64,000 nt of DNA from Dipteris shenzhenensis (lineage: Eukaryota > Polypodiophyta > Polypodiopsida > Gleicheniales), in assembly GCA_047967505.1 (NCBI GenBank), contig CM106540.1, one strand, 5' to 3'. Numbering within the stretch: the stretch's first letter is position 1; each line of letters opens with the position of its first letter. The position numbers and the translations under genes were made by a program. The notes beneath the pieces are model-generated. The model ran no database searches. It worked only from the letters and a program-made list of their open reading frames with translations, and had not been told where the DNA came from. Below, piece after piece: positions 43,069 through 54,383 of this stretch.

Positions 43069-44527
43069 AATCCTCGCTGCCTTCCACGCTCCCCTCTGCG
43101 CTCCCTTCTGTGCTCCCTTCTGTGCCTCCTTCCTCGTCTTCCTCGTCGTCTTGTGCATGGGCTTGTAAACAAGGGACAACATATATCAATGTATGAAAAA
43201 TCAAATCTTTACTTATAATTTTGGCATTATTTAATTACTTTCAAATACCTGGGGGGCCTGTCCAGTAGCTCAGGTATACTGCTCCTCAGTAATCAACCCG
43301 TCATCATAGAAGTGCCTCCATGTATCTCCTCTGCGATGGTGGCGGTGGTAGGCTGTCTCCACTGGAGTAGGGTATCTGCCCACGATCTCAAGCTGCATGA
43401 CCGCGATACACTTTGTGGAGGGATTAGTACAAAGAAACAACCAACCTCCTAATAAACTACATAAGCAATATAATTTGAGATCGATACTTACAAATTGGGC
43501 CTCCCATGATTCAACACCCCCTGCTCCAAAATGCGCGCTTCCATATTCCTCCATCTGGATCCTCCGTGCCTCCACGTGCTATAGGCTGGGCTCCTCCCTC
43601 ACTGAATTCATTGCCTTCTTCCACTCACGCTTGTGAGCGGTGTGGGGCGGGCCCCTTGGAGATTGACCTGCCTGGCAAGCTCCGCTAGTGCCTGCCTCTT
43701 AAGGGAAGATCTTTTACTGCTAAGTATCGTAACAATCTTTGACTTCCCCCATTTATCTGTGAACTGGCGATTGGGGGGGTTAGGATACCTAGAGTAAACA
43801 GTAGCGAGGGTCTCATCAGCCAACCTCTTTGGGTGGTCTTTATAGTGGATAAAGCAATCTCTGTAATTGTTAGCAATTACAGAGCACATGAAGGCCATGA
43901 TGTCCTTCCCCCGCACATCCATCAAGATGCCTCCTGTCTGAGTGATGTCATAATAAATCGTACCATCACCCAGAGGCACGTCTAAATCATCTGAATCATC
44001 CTCCTCCTCACTGCCACATGGCCCAAAGCACTGTGCCATGCATCCGCCACCACTCTCCCTGCTACTACACCTGCTACCCTGTTGTGTCGAGCTTGTACAC
44101 TGGCCACTCGTAGCTGGGGACTGCACGGGACTACGCTGACCACTCGTAGCTGGAGAACCGAGTCTCGACGGTTGGGGAGTACGTCGACGGCTCGCCGAGA
44201 CAGAAGGACCTCCTGATGGCATGGGGAAGGGGCATAAGATGGGATGGCAGAAGGGACATGAGACGGCATGGGGGAAGGGGCATAAGACGGTACGAGGGAA
44301 GGGGCATAAGAAGGGGCATAAGACGGCCGTGCTGACTCCGCTGGGGTGATCTCAGGCGGTGTGGGGTGGCTCGGAGTCTGTAGTGCCGACTCCTGGGGAG
44401 TGTTAAGGGTACCCGTCATATACCCGTATAACTCCGCAGGACTAGGAGGGTGCCCTAAAAGATTATATAAGTCCTTCCAAATCGATTCCCGCGGATCAGG
44501 TGAGCTAGAAGCACTTCCTGGCCACAT
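43069..44527 (-). pseudogene. TNPA-like second gene of the CACTA element
   Basis: It starts at ATG 44527 (MWPGSASSSPDPRESIWKDL). A Pro/Ser-rich stretch with SYAPS..PS repeats follows. The middle holds YYDITQTGGILMDVRG, HYKDHPKRLADETLATVYSR and QFTDKWGKSKIVTILSSKRS, then REWKKAMNSVREEPSL, ARRIQMEEYGSAHF and TWRHFYDDGLITEEQYT. A last exon is acidic (EEGGTEGSTEGSAEGSVEGS, stop at ~43069). This layout fits the plant Ptta/En-Spm accessory transposase family, whose products bind the subterminal repeats. Breaks: a frameshift at ~44222, another at ~43640, TAG after EEPSL and TGA after EEQYT. At 44222 a G run has four bases where the neighbouring repeat has five. Confidence 0.78.
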
Positions 44528-44589
44528 GTTGAACTGGAAAATAGGAAACAAATCTATTACTTTGGGAGTTGAGAAGAAAGGGGAAGAAA

Positions 44590-44905
44590 AAAGAGGCTCT
44601 GTCAGAGCGCGTCTATAGACCCGTCTGATTTGCACGTCTAGATCTATAGACACGTCTAACAGAGCGTTTAACAATGCGTTTAACAGTCCGTCTAACAGTG
44701 CGTTTAACAGTGCGTCTAACAGTGCATTTAAAAGCGCGTCTAACAGTGCGTTCAAAAGTGTGTTTAACAAGGCGTCTGTGTGAGCGTCTACAGACGCATC
44801 TGTGTGTGTCTGTAGCAAGCCAGACGCACGGATAGACGCGCCTGTAGATGCGCTTTTAGATGCGCCCTGAGACGCACCTATAGACGCGCTCCGACAGGCG
44901 AGAAT
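44590..44905. repeat. Internal GACGC repeats upstream of the TNPA-like gene
   Basis: Dense copies of GCGTCTAACAGTGCGTTTAA and AGACGCGC-type words, in phase enough to give an artefactual minus frame of ALLNALLDALL repeats. The motif is the same as in the subterminal clusters but lies next to a promoter. Confidence 0.85.
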
Positions 44906-45297
44906 ACTAAAAAGTCGAAAAGGACGTTGCGCCCGACAAAAGAACATGATGCTCATACCTAGATCCTGCATTTCCTGGATGCGAGAAAGTACAAAACTGG
45001 AAAGAGCAAGCAAGAACAACTTCAAAAGGACTTACTTGGATAAAGGTATGGAAGGATCTTTCTTTTCCAAACTTGTTTCTTCTCCTTGTTCGTACTCCTC
45101 CTCTCCTTTAGGCTTGGAAGCAAGTGTAGGTACGGTCCCTTTCTCTTGAGTGAAAGCTTGGAACTGTGTATGGGAGGCTCTCTCTTAAGCTTCGAATCTA
45201 TGGAACTGCTAATAAATAAGGAAGGAAGCCGCTCACGAAGTTTAAGTAATGAAAAGAAAAGCAAAGCGAGCGGCGTGCCAAAAAGTAGGTTTAAAAG
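44906..45297. promoter_or_regulatory. Intergenic region between the two divergent CACTA genes
   Basis: About 390 bp lie between two repeat clusters, with the gene starts at 44527 (minus) and 45541 (plus) on either side. I could not pick a single TATA box. By position it must carry promoter activity for one or both genes, flanked by candidate TNPA binding repeats. The short frames here on both strands are not convincing genes. Confidence 0.5.
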
Positions 45298-45485
45298 CCG
45301 CGTCTATAATCACATCTATTAGCGCGTCTATAGTCACGTCTGAATACACAGAGTAGATGCGTCTATAGTCGCCTCTATTAGCGCATCTATAGGCGTGTTT
45401 AAATACACAGAGTAGACGCGCGTTTAGACGCGCCATTAGACGCGATGTTAGATGCGACTATAGATGTGGCCATAGACACAACATA
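45298..45485. repeat. Internal GACGC repeats upstream of the TNP2-like gene
   Basis: About ten copies of GCGTCTATAGTC, TAGACGCG and relatives, ending about 55 bp before the putative TNP2 start. A ~70-bp unit (GCGTCTATAGTC..TACACAGAGTAGA) is doubled. Confidence 0.85.
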
Positions 45486-45540
45486 GAGTTTAAATTAAGC
45501 ATTTGAAGAAGAGCAAATTTGGTGGTTTGTTTTTTTGTAG

Positions 45541-48500
45541 GATGTCTCCATCTTCAACAAGTAGCTCCAGTGAGGATGAATCCCTCCGTATCCACCATCG
45601 CGAAATGTGGTTGGAGCAAAAAATCAAATGTCTGTGTGATCGATGTCGAGGAAACATGTATCGTGCACGCAGGATTACGCTCAATCATATCTCAAAGTAT
45701 GGAGAATGGGATGTGACCGTAAACAGGGTAAGGGTTTGTAAGTTAAGGTTGATTGAGATACCTATGGGTGTTCATATGTTTGAGTCTCGTTTGAGTTATG
45801 ATCCCGTTTTAATTTGATACAGGATGCAGTGCCACACCCGCACATGTTACCCTATTCCCGTCGTGAGGAGGCGAAGCGTCGGCGATATGAGGTGGGATCT
45901 TCAGGAGGGACCATTATGGATGCATGGAGTGATGGTGATAGTAGCCCTCCGCCATTACCTCATGAAGCCGTGGAGGAGGAGGTTTTTGATGATATGGTGC
46001 GGGATTTATATGTCCATCAAGGGAGGGATAATAGCATGGAGCAGGATGATCTTTTTACCGCAGCATCGACTCCACTGTTTGAGGGGTGCACATTCTCTGT
46101 TCTACGTGCCTCCCTTGAGTTACTAAACTTGCAAACCATCTATGGATGGAGCAATGCAAGTTTGAATGCATTACTCAAGTAAGCTTTAAAGTCTATTTTG
46201 CAAACATGGTGAATTATGCACGTGGGTCAATTACTCGAATGCTTTTCCTCATTTATGGTCTTCACGTGCAGGCTATTGTGTAAAATGCTTCCAAGGGAGA
46301 ATAAATTACCGACCTCAAGAGATATGGCAAGGCAATATGTGACCTCTCTTGGAGGATTAGATTACAAGCGCATCCATGCATGTGTCAACGATTGCGTTTT
46401 GTTTCGTGGACTACATAAGGATGCAAGAGAGTGTCCTACTTGTGGAGAGGCAAGATATAGAGCAGATCTCAAAACCTTCGATGTGCCTCGTAAGGTATTG
46501 CGACATTTTCCCATAATCCCTCGCATCCAACATATGTTCAAGTGCAAATCTATTGCAGAGCTCATGTCATGGCATTCCTCCCATCGATCAACCGATGGCA
46601 AGTGGAGAACTCCCGCGAACTCTCCTGCGTGGAAGCATATTGAAGACACATGGCCAAGCTTCAAGGAAGAACCTAGGAGCTTGATACTTGGATTGGGTAT
46701 GGACGGTGTGAACCCATTTGGTCTCAAAAGCACGTCTTACAGTGTATGGCCAGTGGTATTGGTGAATTACAATCTTCCACCCTCTATGGCTATTAAGCAA
46801 GTACATGTCATGCTGTCCCTTCTAATTCCAGGGAAACATAAAGTCAAAAACCCTGATGTTTATTTGGAGCCTTTGATTGATGAGCTAGAGATACTTTGGA
46901 GAGGTATCGAGGTGCATGATGTGAGCAGGCCTCCTCGTCACGAGACTTCAACTGCAAATCAGTCTTGATGTGGACGATGCATGACTTCCCAGGCTATGGT
47001 GAGTGTTCAGGTAAGCATTGCATTTTTTAATTATGAATAGGCAAAGGACGTGGCACCCTAAACCCACCTTCCACTCTTAATTGCATCTATTGTTCAGGTC
47101 TCACTACATCAGGTTACCATGCATGTCCTGTTTGTGGTCCTTTGCTAGTTGCCTCACGGGCAGACGCATTGAATAAGGTCATCTATGAGAATCACCATCG
47201 ATTTCTCCCACCTGATCATCCTAGATATGTTTCCCCTTGGAATGAAGTCCTCCCACAATCACTCACCGCAGGAGATTGGATGAGAATTTGGGACGGTTCC
47301 ACGACTCCTCCACCACTTGGCATGAGCCGGTAAGGGTTTGTAACTATTGGCTGGAAGTAAAGATTGGCTATATTGGTTGAAAGTAAAGATTGCATGCTAA
47401 CACTTTATTTTGTTTAGATACTCCATCTTTTATCGTTTACCATATTGGTCCCACCTCAAGATCAATCACCTGCTCGATCCCATGCATATCTTCAAGAATG
47501 TGGCATCTACCATTTGGGAGCATTTGAAGGGGACACGAGATTCGGTAGGCATAAGGGAGGATCTACGTACCACAGGGAGGATGCGTGAAGCTTGGCCTCA
47601 AGAGAGACCAAATGGGCGTGTTTTTTTACCTCGTGCACCGTGGATGTTATCAAAGCTAGAGATGGCGACGGTGAAGCACGCTATTACTACAATTCGTACT
47701 CCCACTGGATGCATGAGGTGTTTGAAGGGAGCCTTTACAAAGAGCAAGAAAAGAGGTGTAGAGCAATTATATGGCTTGAAATCTCATGATTGGCACAAGA
47801 TGCTCCAAGTAAGTATTTTATATGCATAATATCTTTTTCCTTTCAAATTTGTGAGTGAATAGCTATAAGCAACTAATCAACCACCTCCTCGCGGGTTCAG
47901 TTCATACTACCTAGCAGCATTTCACGTAGTGCATCAAAGGACATGAAAGATTGTATTTACAAGATGGGCGAGCTTGTGAGGTATGTGAGCTCAAAGGAAA
48001 TAGATCCCACCATGCTTGAGAATGCTCGAGTTATGTCAGTGGAGGCGGTTTGTTTAGTGGAGGAGACATTTCCACGTTCTATTCTCACAAGCCAACTACA
48101 TCTCATAGTACATTTGGTGGATGAGATTGCTATATGCGGTACTATACATGCACGATGGTTGTTCTTCCTCGAGCGCTTCATGAAGACCTTGAAGGGCTTC
48201 GTGAGACAAAATGCAAGACCCGAAGGTAGCATGGCTGAGGGTTGGTTGGTACAAGAGTCACTTGTATATATTTCTGAGTTTCTTGTTGATGTGGATAGCT
48301 CTCTCCCACGACTATGGAGAGATGATGAAGACCTAAGGATGACCTCTATTGTGCCTCAAGGAAAAGGACGCAACAAAGTAATAGACACGGAGTTGCATAA
48401 TAGTATCAACCTCTTTTGCGTGCTTAATAGTGATGTGATGACTTGGGGGGGTCACTCATCATATGTAACCCTATCACGTGAGTTCAATAGAAGGATATTT

Positions 48501-49787
48501 TTTATTTCTAAAATTTATAGAAATAAATATACATAAGGGACTATTTAAAATAGTTTCTAAAAAAATTTACAGATTTGTATAGAAAAGGGGTACCATTTAT
48601 TAATGAAAAAATTACTAATAAGGGATTTTAATAAATAGGCCTTGAACGCACGTGATATAGAGGGTTTTTACATAGTGACCCCCCTGAGTGTGATGAAAAG
48701 ATGGGTGACAAGATACGAGGATGCAAAGGCAAGAAGACAAGAAGAAAGGGCCCTCTTTCGTACACACCACGGATGTCGTGTGCCATACCCTCAGCATCTA
48801 AGAGCACTTCCAAAGGATATTCATGTGGATTGGCTACTTGATGAAATGGAGAAAGCAGAGAAAGACGAGGGGATGCATATTACAATGGAAGAATGGGAGT
48901 ATGCTAGGGGATGCATGAGCAAGGTCGGTATATAGAATGTTATGCATAAGTTAGGAGCTTTTTATAATTTAGATTGCTTATTTAATTGATTTTTTCTTGG
49001 TGCAGTACACTATGTTCAATGCTATATGGTGTGAGGGCAAGCATTTTCGAACACAACGGATTGATGATAAGAGAAACACACAAGATTGCGGCGTCATTGC
49101 TAGCTTTGAGGGAGCCAATGGAGCCATGGATAATTATTGTGGCATAATCCAAGATATCATTATGCTTGACTTTCGACGCTTCTTTGTGTATGTTTTGGAT
49201 GTAAAGTGGTTTAAGGACGTGGTGGAAAGAGGCCCTAATGCAACAATCAAATGCCGTGCAAGTGGCTTTGTAACTATTGACTCCACAAAGTTTTGGCAAA
49301 GTAGGAAGGACACACTAATACTACCGCAACAATGTGAACAGGTACTGTGCACACACATAAAAAAACTCGCTTTTAAATATTTGATGCAAGAAAAGTAACA
49401 TGATTGTATTTGTGTTTGAATTAGGTTGTCTATCAACCAATGGCGGATAATAATAGATGGTGGCATGTCATACCTATTATGCCACGTTCCAAAGTGATGT
49501 ATAGTACATTTACTAATATGGAGCGTATGGAGGATGATCATGGCCATGGATGTGATGATGACCGTGATACAAGAGAGGAGGATGATCATGAGATAGGAGA
49601 TATAGATATTGAGGCCGGCATTACCCGTGAGGACGAGCCTACCATTGGAGATGCTGATTTCGATGAGCACATGAGTGGCACAAGTAGTAGTGGGTTGAAT
49701 GTATTTGTGGATCTAAACACTTGTTTGGATTTTGAAGTAGATAGTTTGGCAAGGGTTGATCTCATTGAGGATGAGATTGAACCGTAG
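45541..49787 (+). pseudogene. TNP2-type (Transposase_21) CACTA transposase gene, eight exons
   Basis: Exons inferred from GT-AG signals and frame: 45541-45727, 45823-46178, 46272-47010, 47098-47339, 47418-47808, 47901 to ~48925 (with a MITE at 48442-48688), 49006-49341 and 49425-49787. Conserved blocks: LLKLLCKMLPRENKLPTS, HACVNDCVLFRG, CPTCGEARYR, LILGLGMDGVNPFG, MWTMHDFPGYG, GYHACPVCG, INHLLDPMHIFKNV, then a DUF4218-like part (SQLHLIVHLVDEI, FMKTLKGFVRQNARPEGSMA) and a DUF4216-like part (GIIQDIIMLDFRRFFVYVLD, ASGFVTID). The C-terminus is acidic. Defects: a single-base frameshift near 46940 and the MITE in exon 6. TNP2 is the catalytic cut-and-paste transposase. Exons 1-2 also exist as a fragment at 13.2-14.0 kb. 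Confidence 0.92.
48442..48688 (+). mobile_element. 247-bp MITE, copy 5, inside the CACTA transposase gene
   Basis: Left end CTTGGGGGGGTCACT, right end AGTGACCCCCCTGAG. The target duplication TGTGATGA lies at 48434-48441 and 48689-48696. Transposase reading (NLFCVLNSDVM, then VMKRWVTRYEDAKARR) is cut exactly here. A short deletion or substitution lies in the interior (GGTACCATTTATT). Confidence 0.95.
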
Positions 49788-49954
49788 ACCCACAATTGAT
49801 ATTGGCAAAACTATTTTACATATTGTCTCATTCTCCTCATTTCACTTAATTCTTGTATATGTGGGCTTGCAAAAAATTATGTGCTTTGGTAATCATGGGC
49901 AATGTTTGGAAAGCAATGAGGTACACCAAAATCTCACTTTCTATATTCTCTGGA

Positions 49955-50214
49955 GCGTGTCTATTTACGCATCTAAATGCACGTCTGAGTCTCAGTGTAA
50001 ACGCGCAAATAAACGCGCAAATACACGCGCAAATAGACGCGCTAATAAACGAGATATTAGACGGGCCCGTATTTTCTCAGGTCAAATGTGCAAATAGACG
50101 CGGTGATTTACGCGCAAATAGATGAGCGTTTTGCCGCGCATTTAGATGCACCCGTAATTTCTCTACTAAAGCAATGCCTATAGACGCGCCCGCTATTTTG
50201 CGCATCTACCAAGC
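49955..50214. repeat. Right subterminal GACGC repeats
   Basis: About 14 copies of AAATAGACGCG, GCGTCTAT and related words in both orientations. Partner of the left cluster. Confidence 0.88.
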
Positions 50215-50242
50215 GCGTCTATAGTTGCTTTGTGTTGTTGTG
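50215..50242 (-). repeat. Right terminal inverted repeat of the CACTA element
   Basis: It ends GCTTTGTGTTGTTGTG, complement of the left end apart from a few bases. It is followed by the GTT duplication. Confidence 0.93.
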
Positions 50243-53200
50243 GTTGCGCATGACATTGAGGCACAAATGGAGTTTAATACATGATATACCATGCAAAGTA
50301 CATCTGATGGGCACAATACTTTGCACCCACCTCAACCTAGGTGTTATTGAGTTGCATGAAAAGTGGCGTGTCGGTCAGATAAGTACTTGATCCGATAACA
50401 CACCTAGGACCGTGTTTTTTTACAAATGTGCTTGACACTCAAGCAAAAATGGTATTTAACGCTCAATCAACCATGCAATGCATATCCGATCAGCACAATC
50501 CTTTACTTGCACCTCAACCTAGGTGGTATTGACTTGTTTGAAAAAAGGCACACCCATCAGATAAGTACTTGGTTGGATAACACACCTAAGGGCGTGTTTT
50601 TTTATGGATGTGCATATCACTAGGGGGAAAATGGTGTATAATGCGTGATCAACCATGCAAAGCATATGCAATGGTCATTATACTTTTCATGCACCTCAAC
50701 CTAGTTTAACTTGACTTGGGTGCAAAGTGGAGCCCCCATCCGATAAGTACTTGTTTGAATAACACACCTAGGACCATGTGTTTTTATGGTTGTGCATTAC
50801 ACTAAGGCAAAAACTGTGTTTTATGCTTGATTGACAATGCAAAGCATATCCGATGGGCATAATACTTTGCACACATCTTAAACTAGGTGAAATTGACTTA
50901 CATGCAAAGTGGAGCACCCATCCCATAAGTACTTGATCGGATAACATACCTAGCAGCGTGTTTTTTTACGGATGTGCATGACAGTAAGGCAAAAATGGTA
51001 TTTAATGCTCGATCGACTATGCAAAGCATATCCTATGGGCACAATGCTTTTCCTATGCCTCAACCTAGGTGGTATTAACTTTTTGCAACGAGGCACACCC
51101 ATCCGATAAGTACGTGGTCAGATAACACACCTAAGGGCGTGTTTTTTTACGGATGTGCATATCACTAGGGGAAAAACTCGGGGGGGTCACTATGTATAAA
51201 CCCTCTATATCACGTGCGTTCAAGGCCTATATTTAAAATCCCTTATCTGTAAAAAAATTCATTAATAAAATGTACCCCTTTTCTATACAAATCTGTAAAT
51301 TTTTTCCAAAACTATTTTAAATAGTCCCTTATGTATATTTATTTCTGTAAATTTTAGAAATAAAAAAAATCCTTCTGTTGAACTCACGTGATAGGGTTAC
51401 ATATGATGAGTGACCCCCCCGAGGGGAAAAACGGTGTATAATGTGTGATCGACCATGCAAAGCATATCCTATGGTCACAATACTTTGCACACACCTCAAC
51501 CTAGTTGAAACAAACTTGCGTGCAAAGTGGAGCCCCCATCTAAGTACTTGTTTGAATAACACACCTATGACCGTGTTTTTTTATGGTTGTGCATGACACT
51601 AAGCAAAAACGGTGTTTTATGCTTGATGGACAATGCAAAGCATATCCGATGGTCACAATACTTTGCACACACCTTAAACTAGGTGGAATTGACTTAGATG
51701 CAAAGTGGTGCTGCCATCCCATAAGTACTTGATCAGATAACATCCCTAGCAGCGTGTCTTTTTACGGATGTGTATGACACTAGAGCAAAAATGGTATTTA
51801 ATGCTCGATCGACCATGCAAAGGATATCCGATGGGCACAATACTTTTCCTACACCTCAACCTAGGTGGTATTGACATGTTCTGAAAGAGGCACACCCATC
51901 CGATAAGTACTTGGTTAGATAACATACCTAAAGGCAAAAATGGTATTTAATGCTTGATCGACCATGCAAAACATATTCGATGCACACAATACTTCTCCTA
52001 TGCCTCAATCTAGGTGGTATTGACTTGTTTTCAAAGAGGCACACCCATCCGATAAGTACTTGGTCAGATAACACACCTAAGGGCATGTTTTTTTACAGAT
52101 GTGCATATCACTAGGGGAAACACGGTGTATAATGCGTGATCGACCATGCAAAGCATATCCGATGGTCACAATAATTAGCATGCACCTCAACCTAGTTGAA
52201 ACGAACTTGCGTGCAAAGTGGATCCCCCATCTGAGAAGTACTTATTTGAATAAGACACCTAGGACCGTCTTTTTTTACGGTTGTGCATTACACTAAGGCA
52301 AAAATGGTGTTTTATGCTTGATCGACAATGCAAAGAATATCCGATGGGCACAATACTTTTTCACACCTTGAAAGCGGTGGAATTGGCTTACATGCAAAGT
52401 GGCGCTCTTATCCCATAACCACTTGTTCGAATAACACACCTAGGACCGTGTTTTTTGACGGTTGTGCATGACATTAAGGCAGAAATGGTATTTAATGCTC
52501 CCTCGACCATGCAAAGCAAATCCAATGGGCACAATACTTTGCATGATCCTCAACCACGGTGGTATTGCATTGCATGGAAAGTGGTACACCCATCCGATAA
52601 GCACTTGGTCGGATAACTCACCTATAACTTAGTGTGTTTTTTTATGGTTGTGCATGACATTGAGGTACAAACGGTATTTAATGTGTGATATACTATGCAA
52701 ATCATATTTGATGGGCATAATACATTGCATGCACCTCAACGTAGGTGTTATTTAGTTTCATGCAAAGTGGCGTGTCTGTCCAATAAGTACTTGATCGGAT
52801 AACACACCTAGGAGCATGTTTTTTTACGAATGTGCTTGACACTAAGGCAAGAACGGAATTTAAAGCTCAATTGACCATGCAATGCATATCCGATGGGCAC
52901 AATACTTTCCCTGCACCTCAGACTAGGTGGTATTGACTTGTTTGAAAAGAGGCACACCCATCCGATAAGTACCTGGTCGGATAACACACCTAAGGGCGTG
53001 TTTTTTAACGGATGTGCATATCACTAGGGGAAAGACGGTGTATAATGTGTGATCGACCATGCAAAGAATATCCGATGGTCACAATACTTTGCACGCACCT
53101 CAACCTAGTTGAACTTAACTTGTGTGCAAAGTGGAGCCCCCATTCGATAAGTACTTGTTTGAATAACACACCTAGGACCAAGTTTTTTTATGGTTGTGCA

Positions 53201-54259
53201 TCACACTAAGGCAAAAATGGTGTTTTATGTTTGATCGACAATGCAAAGCATATCCGATGGACACAATAATTTACACACACCTTAAACTAGGTGCAATTGA
53301 CTTACATGCAAAGTGGCTCTCCCATCCCATAAGTACTTTATTGGATAACATACCTAGCAGGTGTTTTTTTACGGATGTGCATGACACTAAGGCAAAAATG
53401 GTATTTAATGATTGATCGACAATGCAAAGCATATTCGATGGGCACAATACTTTTCCCACACCTCAACCTAGGTGGTATTGACTTGTTTGCAAAGAGGCAC
53501 ACCCATCCGATAAGTACTTGGTCGGATAACACACCTAAGGGCATGTTTTTTTACAGATGTGCATATCACTAGGGGAAAAATGTTGTATAATGAGTGATCG
53601 ACCATGCAAAGCATATCCGATGGTCACAATACTTTTCACGCACCTCAACCTAGTTGAAATTGACTTGCATGAAAAGTGGAGCCCCCATCTGATAAGTACT
53701 TGTTGGAATAACACCCCTAGGACTGTGTTTTTTAATGGTTGTGCATGACACCAAGGCAAAAACGGTGTTTTATGCTTGATTGACAATGCAAAGCATCTCT
53801 GATGGGCAAAATACTTTGCACACACCTTTAATTCAGTGGAATTGACCTACATGCAAAGTGGTGCTCTCATCCCATAACCACTTGTTCGAATAACACACCT
53901 AGGACCGTGTTTTTTTACGGTTGTGCATGACACTAAGGTGAAAATGGTATTTAATGCTCCCTTAACCATGAAAATAATATCTGATGGGCACAATACTTTT
54001 CATGCTCCTCCAAAGTGGTGGTATTGAGTTGTATGCAAAGTGGTACACCCATACGATAAGCACTTGGTCAAATAACACACCTAAAAGTGTATTTTTTAAT
54101 GGTTGTGTATGACACTGAGGCACAAACAGTGTTTAATGCATGATATACCATGCAAAGCATAGCTGATGGGCACAATACTTTGCATGCACCTTAACATAGG
54201 TGTTATTGAGTTTCATACAAAGTGGCATGTCCATCTAATGAGTACTTGATCGGATAACT
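50243..54259. repeat. ~180-bp satellite array, right part, with trimeric order
   Basis: About 21 monomers of roughly 180 bp (conserved ATAACACACCTAGGACCGTG, TGTGCATGACACTAAGGCAA, ATGCAAAGCATATCCGATGG and CCATCCGATAAGTACTTG). Monomers fall into variants. The variant with CCTAAGGGCGTG and ATATCACTAGGGGAAA recurs at about 50587, 51133, 52078, 52991 and 53536. Two of these gaps are 545-546 bp, which is three monomers. Partial monomers and a MITE (51177-51423) break the order in between. All small frames here are repeat artefacts (MCISLGE, MCMTLRQ and so on). Confidence 0.93.
51177..51423 (-). mobile_element. 247-bp MITE, copy 6, inside the satellite
   Basis: Inverted orientation. Perfect TIRs CTCGGGGGGGTCACT and AGTGACCCCCCCGAG. 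The target duplication GGGAAAAA lies at 51169-51176 and 51424-51431, within the monomer text CTAGGGGAAAAACGGTG. Confidence 0.95.
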
Positions 54260-54383
54260 TCTCCCACCAACAAATTAAGTACTAATTAAAAATTATAATA
54301 AATGAGTAGATTATTAAGAAGAGACTAATATTTATGTAATTGTTGCTGCTGCAGCTTGCTTGCAAAGGACTCTCACAAAGGAG

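Larger units (their letters stand above)
42433..50245 (+). mobile_element. Complete CACTA (En/Spm-type) transposon inside the satellite
   Basis: The element proper is 42436-50242 (7.8 kb). The target duplication GTT lies at 42433-42435 and 50243-50245. The ends form a ~28-bp inverted repeat beginning CACAACAA, followed by ACAAAGCA, three or four mismatches by eye. That is the length of duplication and type of terminus expected for CACTA elements. Joining the flanks restores a satellite monomer (TTTATGGTT then GCGCATGACA). Inside are two divergent genes, TNPA-like (minus, 43.1-44.5 kb) and TNP2-like (plus, 45.5-49.8 kb), plus GACGC repeats at both ends and between the genes. Frameshifts, stops and a MITE show it is no longer autonomous. 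Confidence 0.95.

Noticed and set aside
43982-45025. 347-aa minus ORF taken as one protein
   Set aside because: Its first ~165 residues are ALLNALLDALL-type readings of the GACGC repeats. The credible start is the MWPGS Met at 44527, and the frame is lost at about 44222.
45503-45817. Starting the TNP2 gene at 45503
   Set aside because: The reading from 45541 (MSPSSTSSSSEDES) gives the conserved N-terminus and a clean GT donor at 45728. The upstream Met only adds repeat-proximal residues.
47943-48536. 197-aa ORF with C-terminus SSYVTLSREFNRRIFFISKI
   Set aside because: The last ~30 residues are read from the inserted MITE. The same tail appears in unrelated ORFs at 35560 and 51329 for the same reason.
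50426-53825. Many 60-96-aa ORFs (MCISLGE, MCMTLRQ, MPLGVLSDQVL)
   Set aside because: The same satellite monomer read repeatedly on both strands.
50243-54259. CRISPR-like array
   Set aside because: Units are ~180 bp, similar over their whole length and without unique spacers. This is a satellite.
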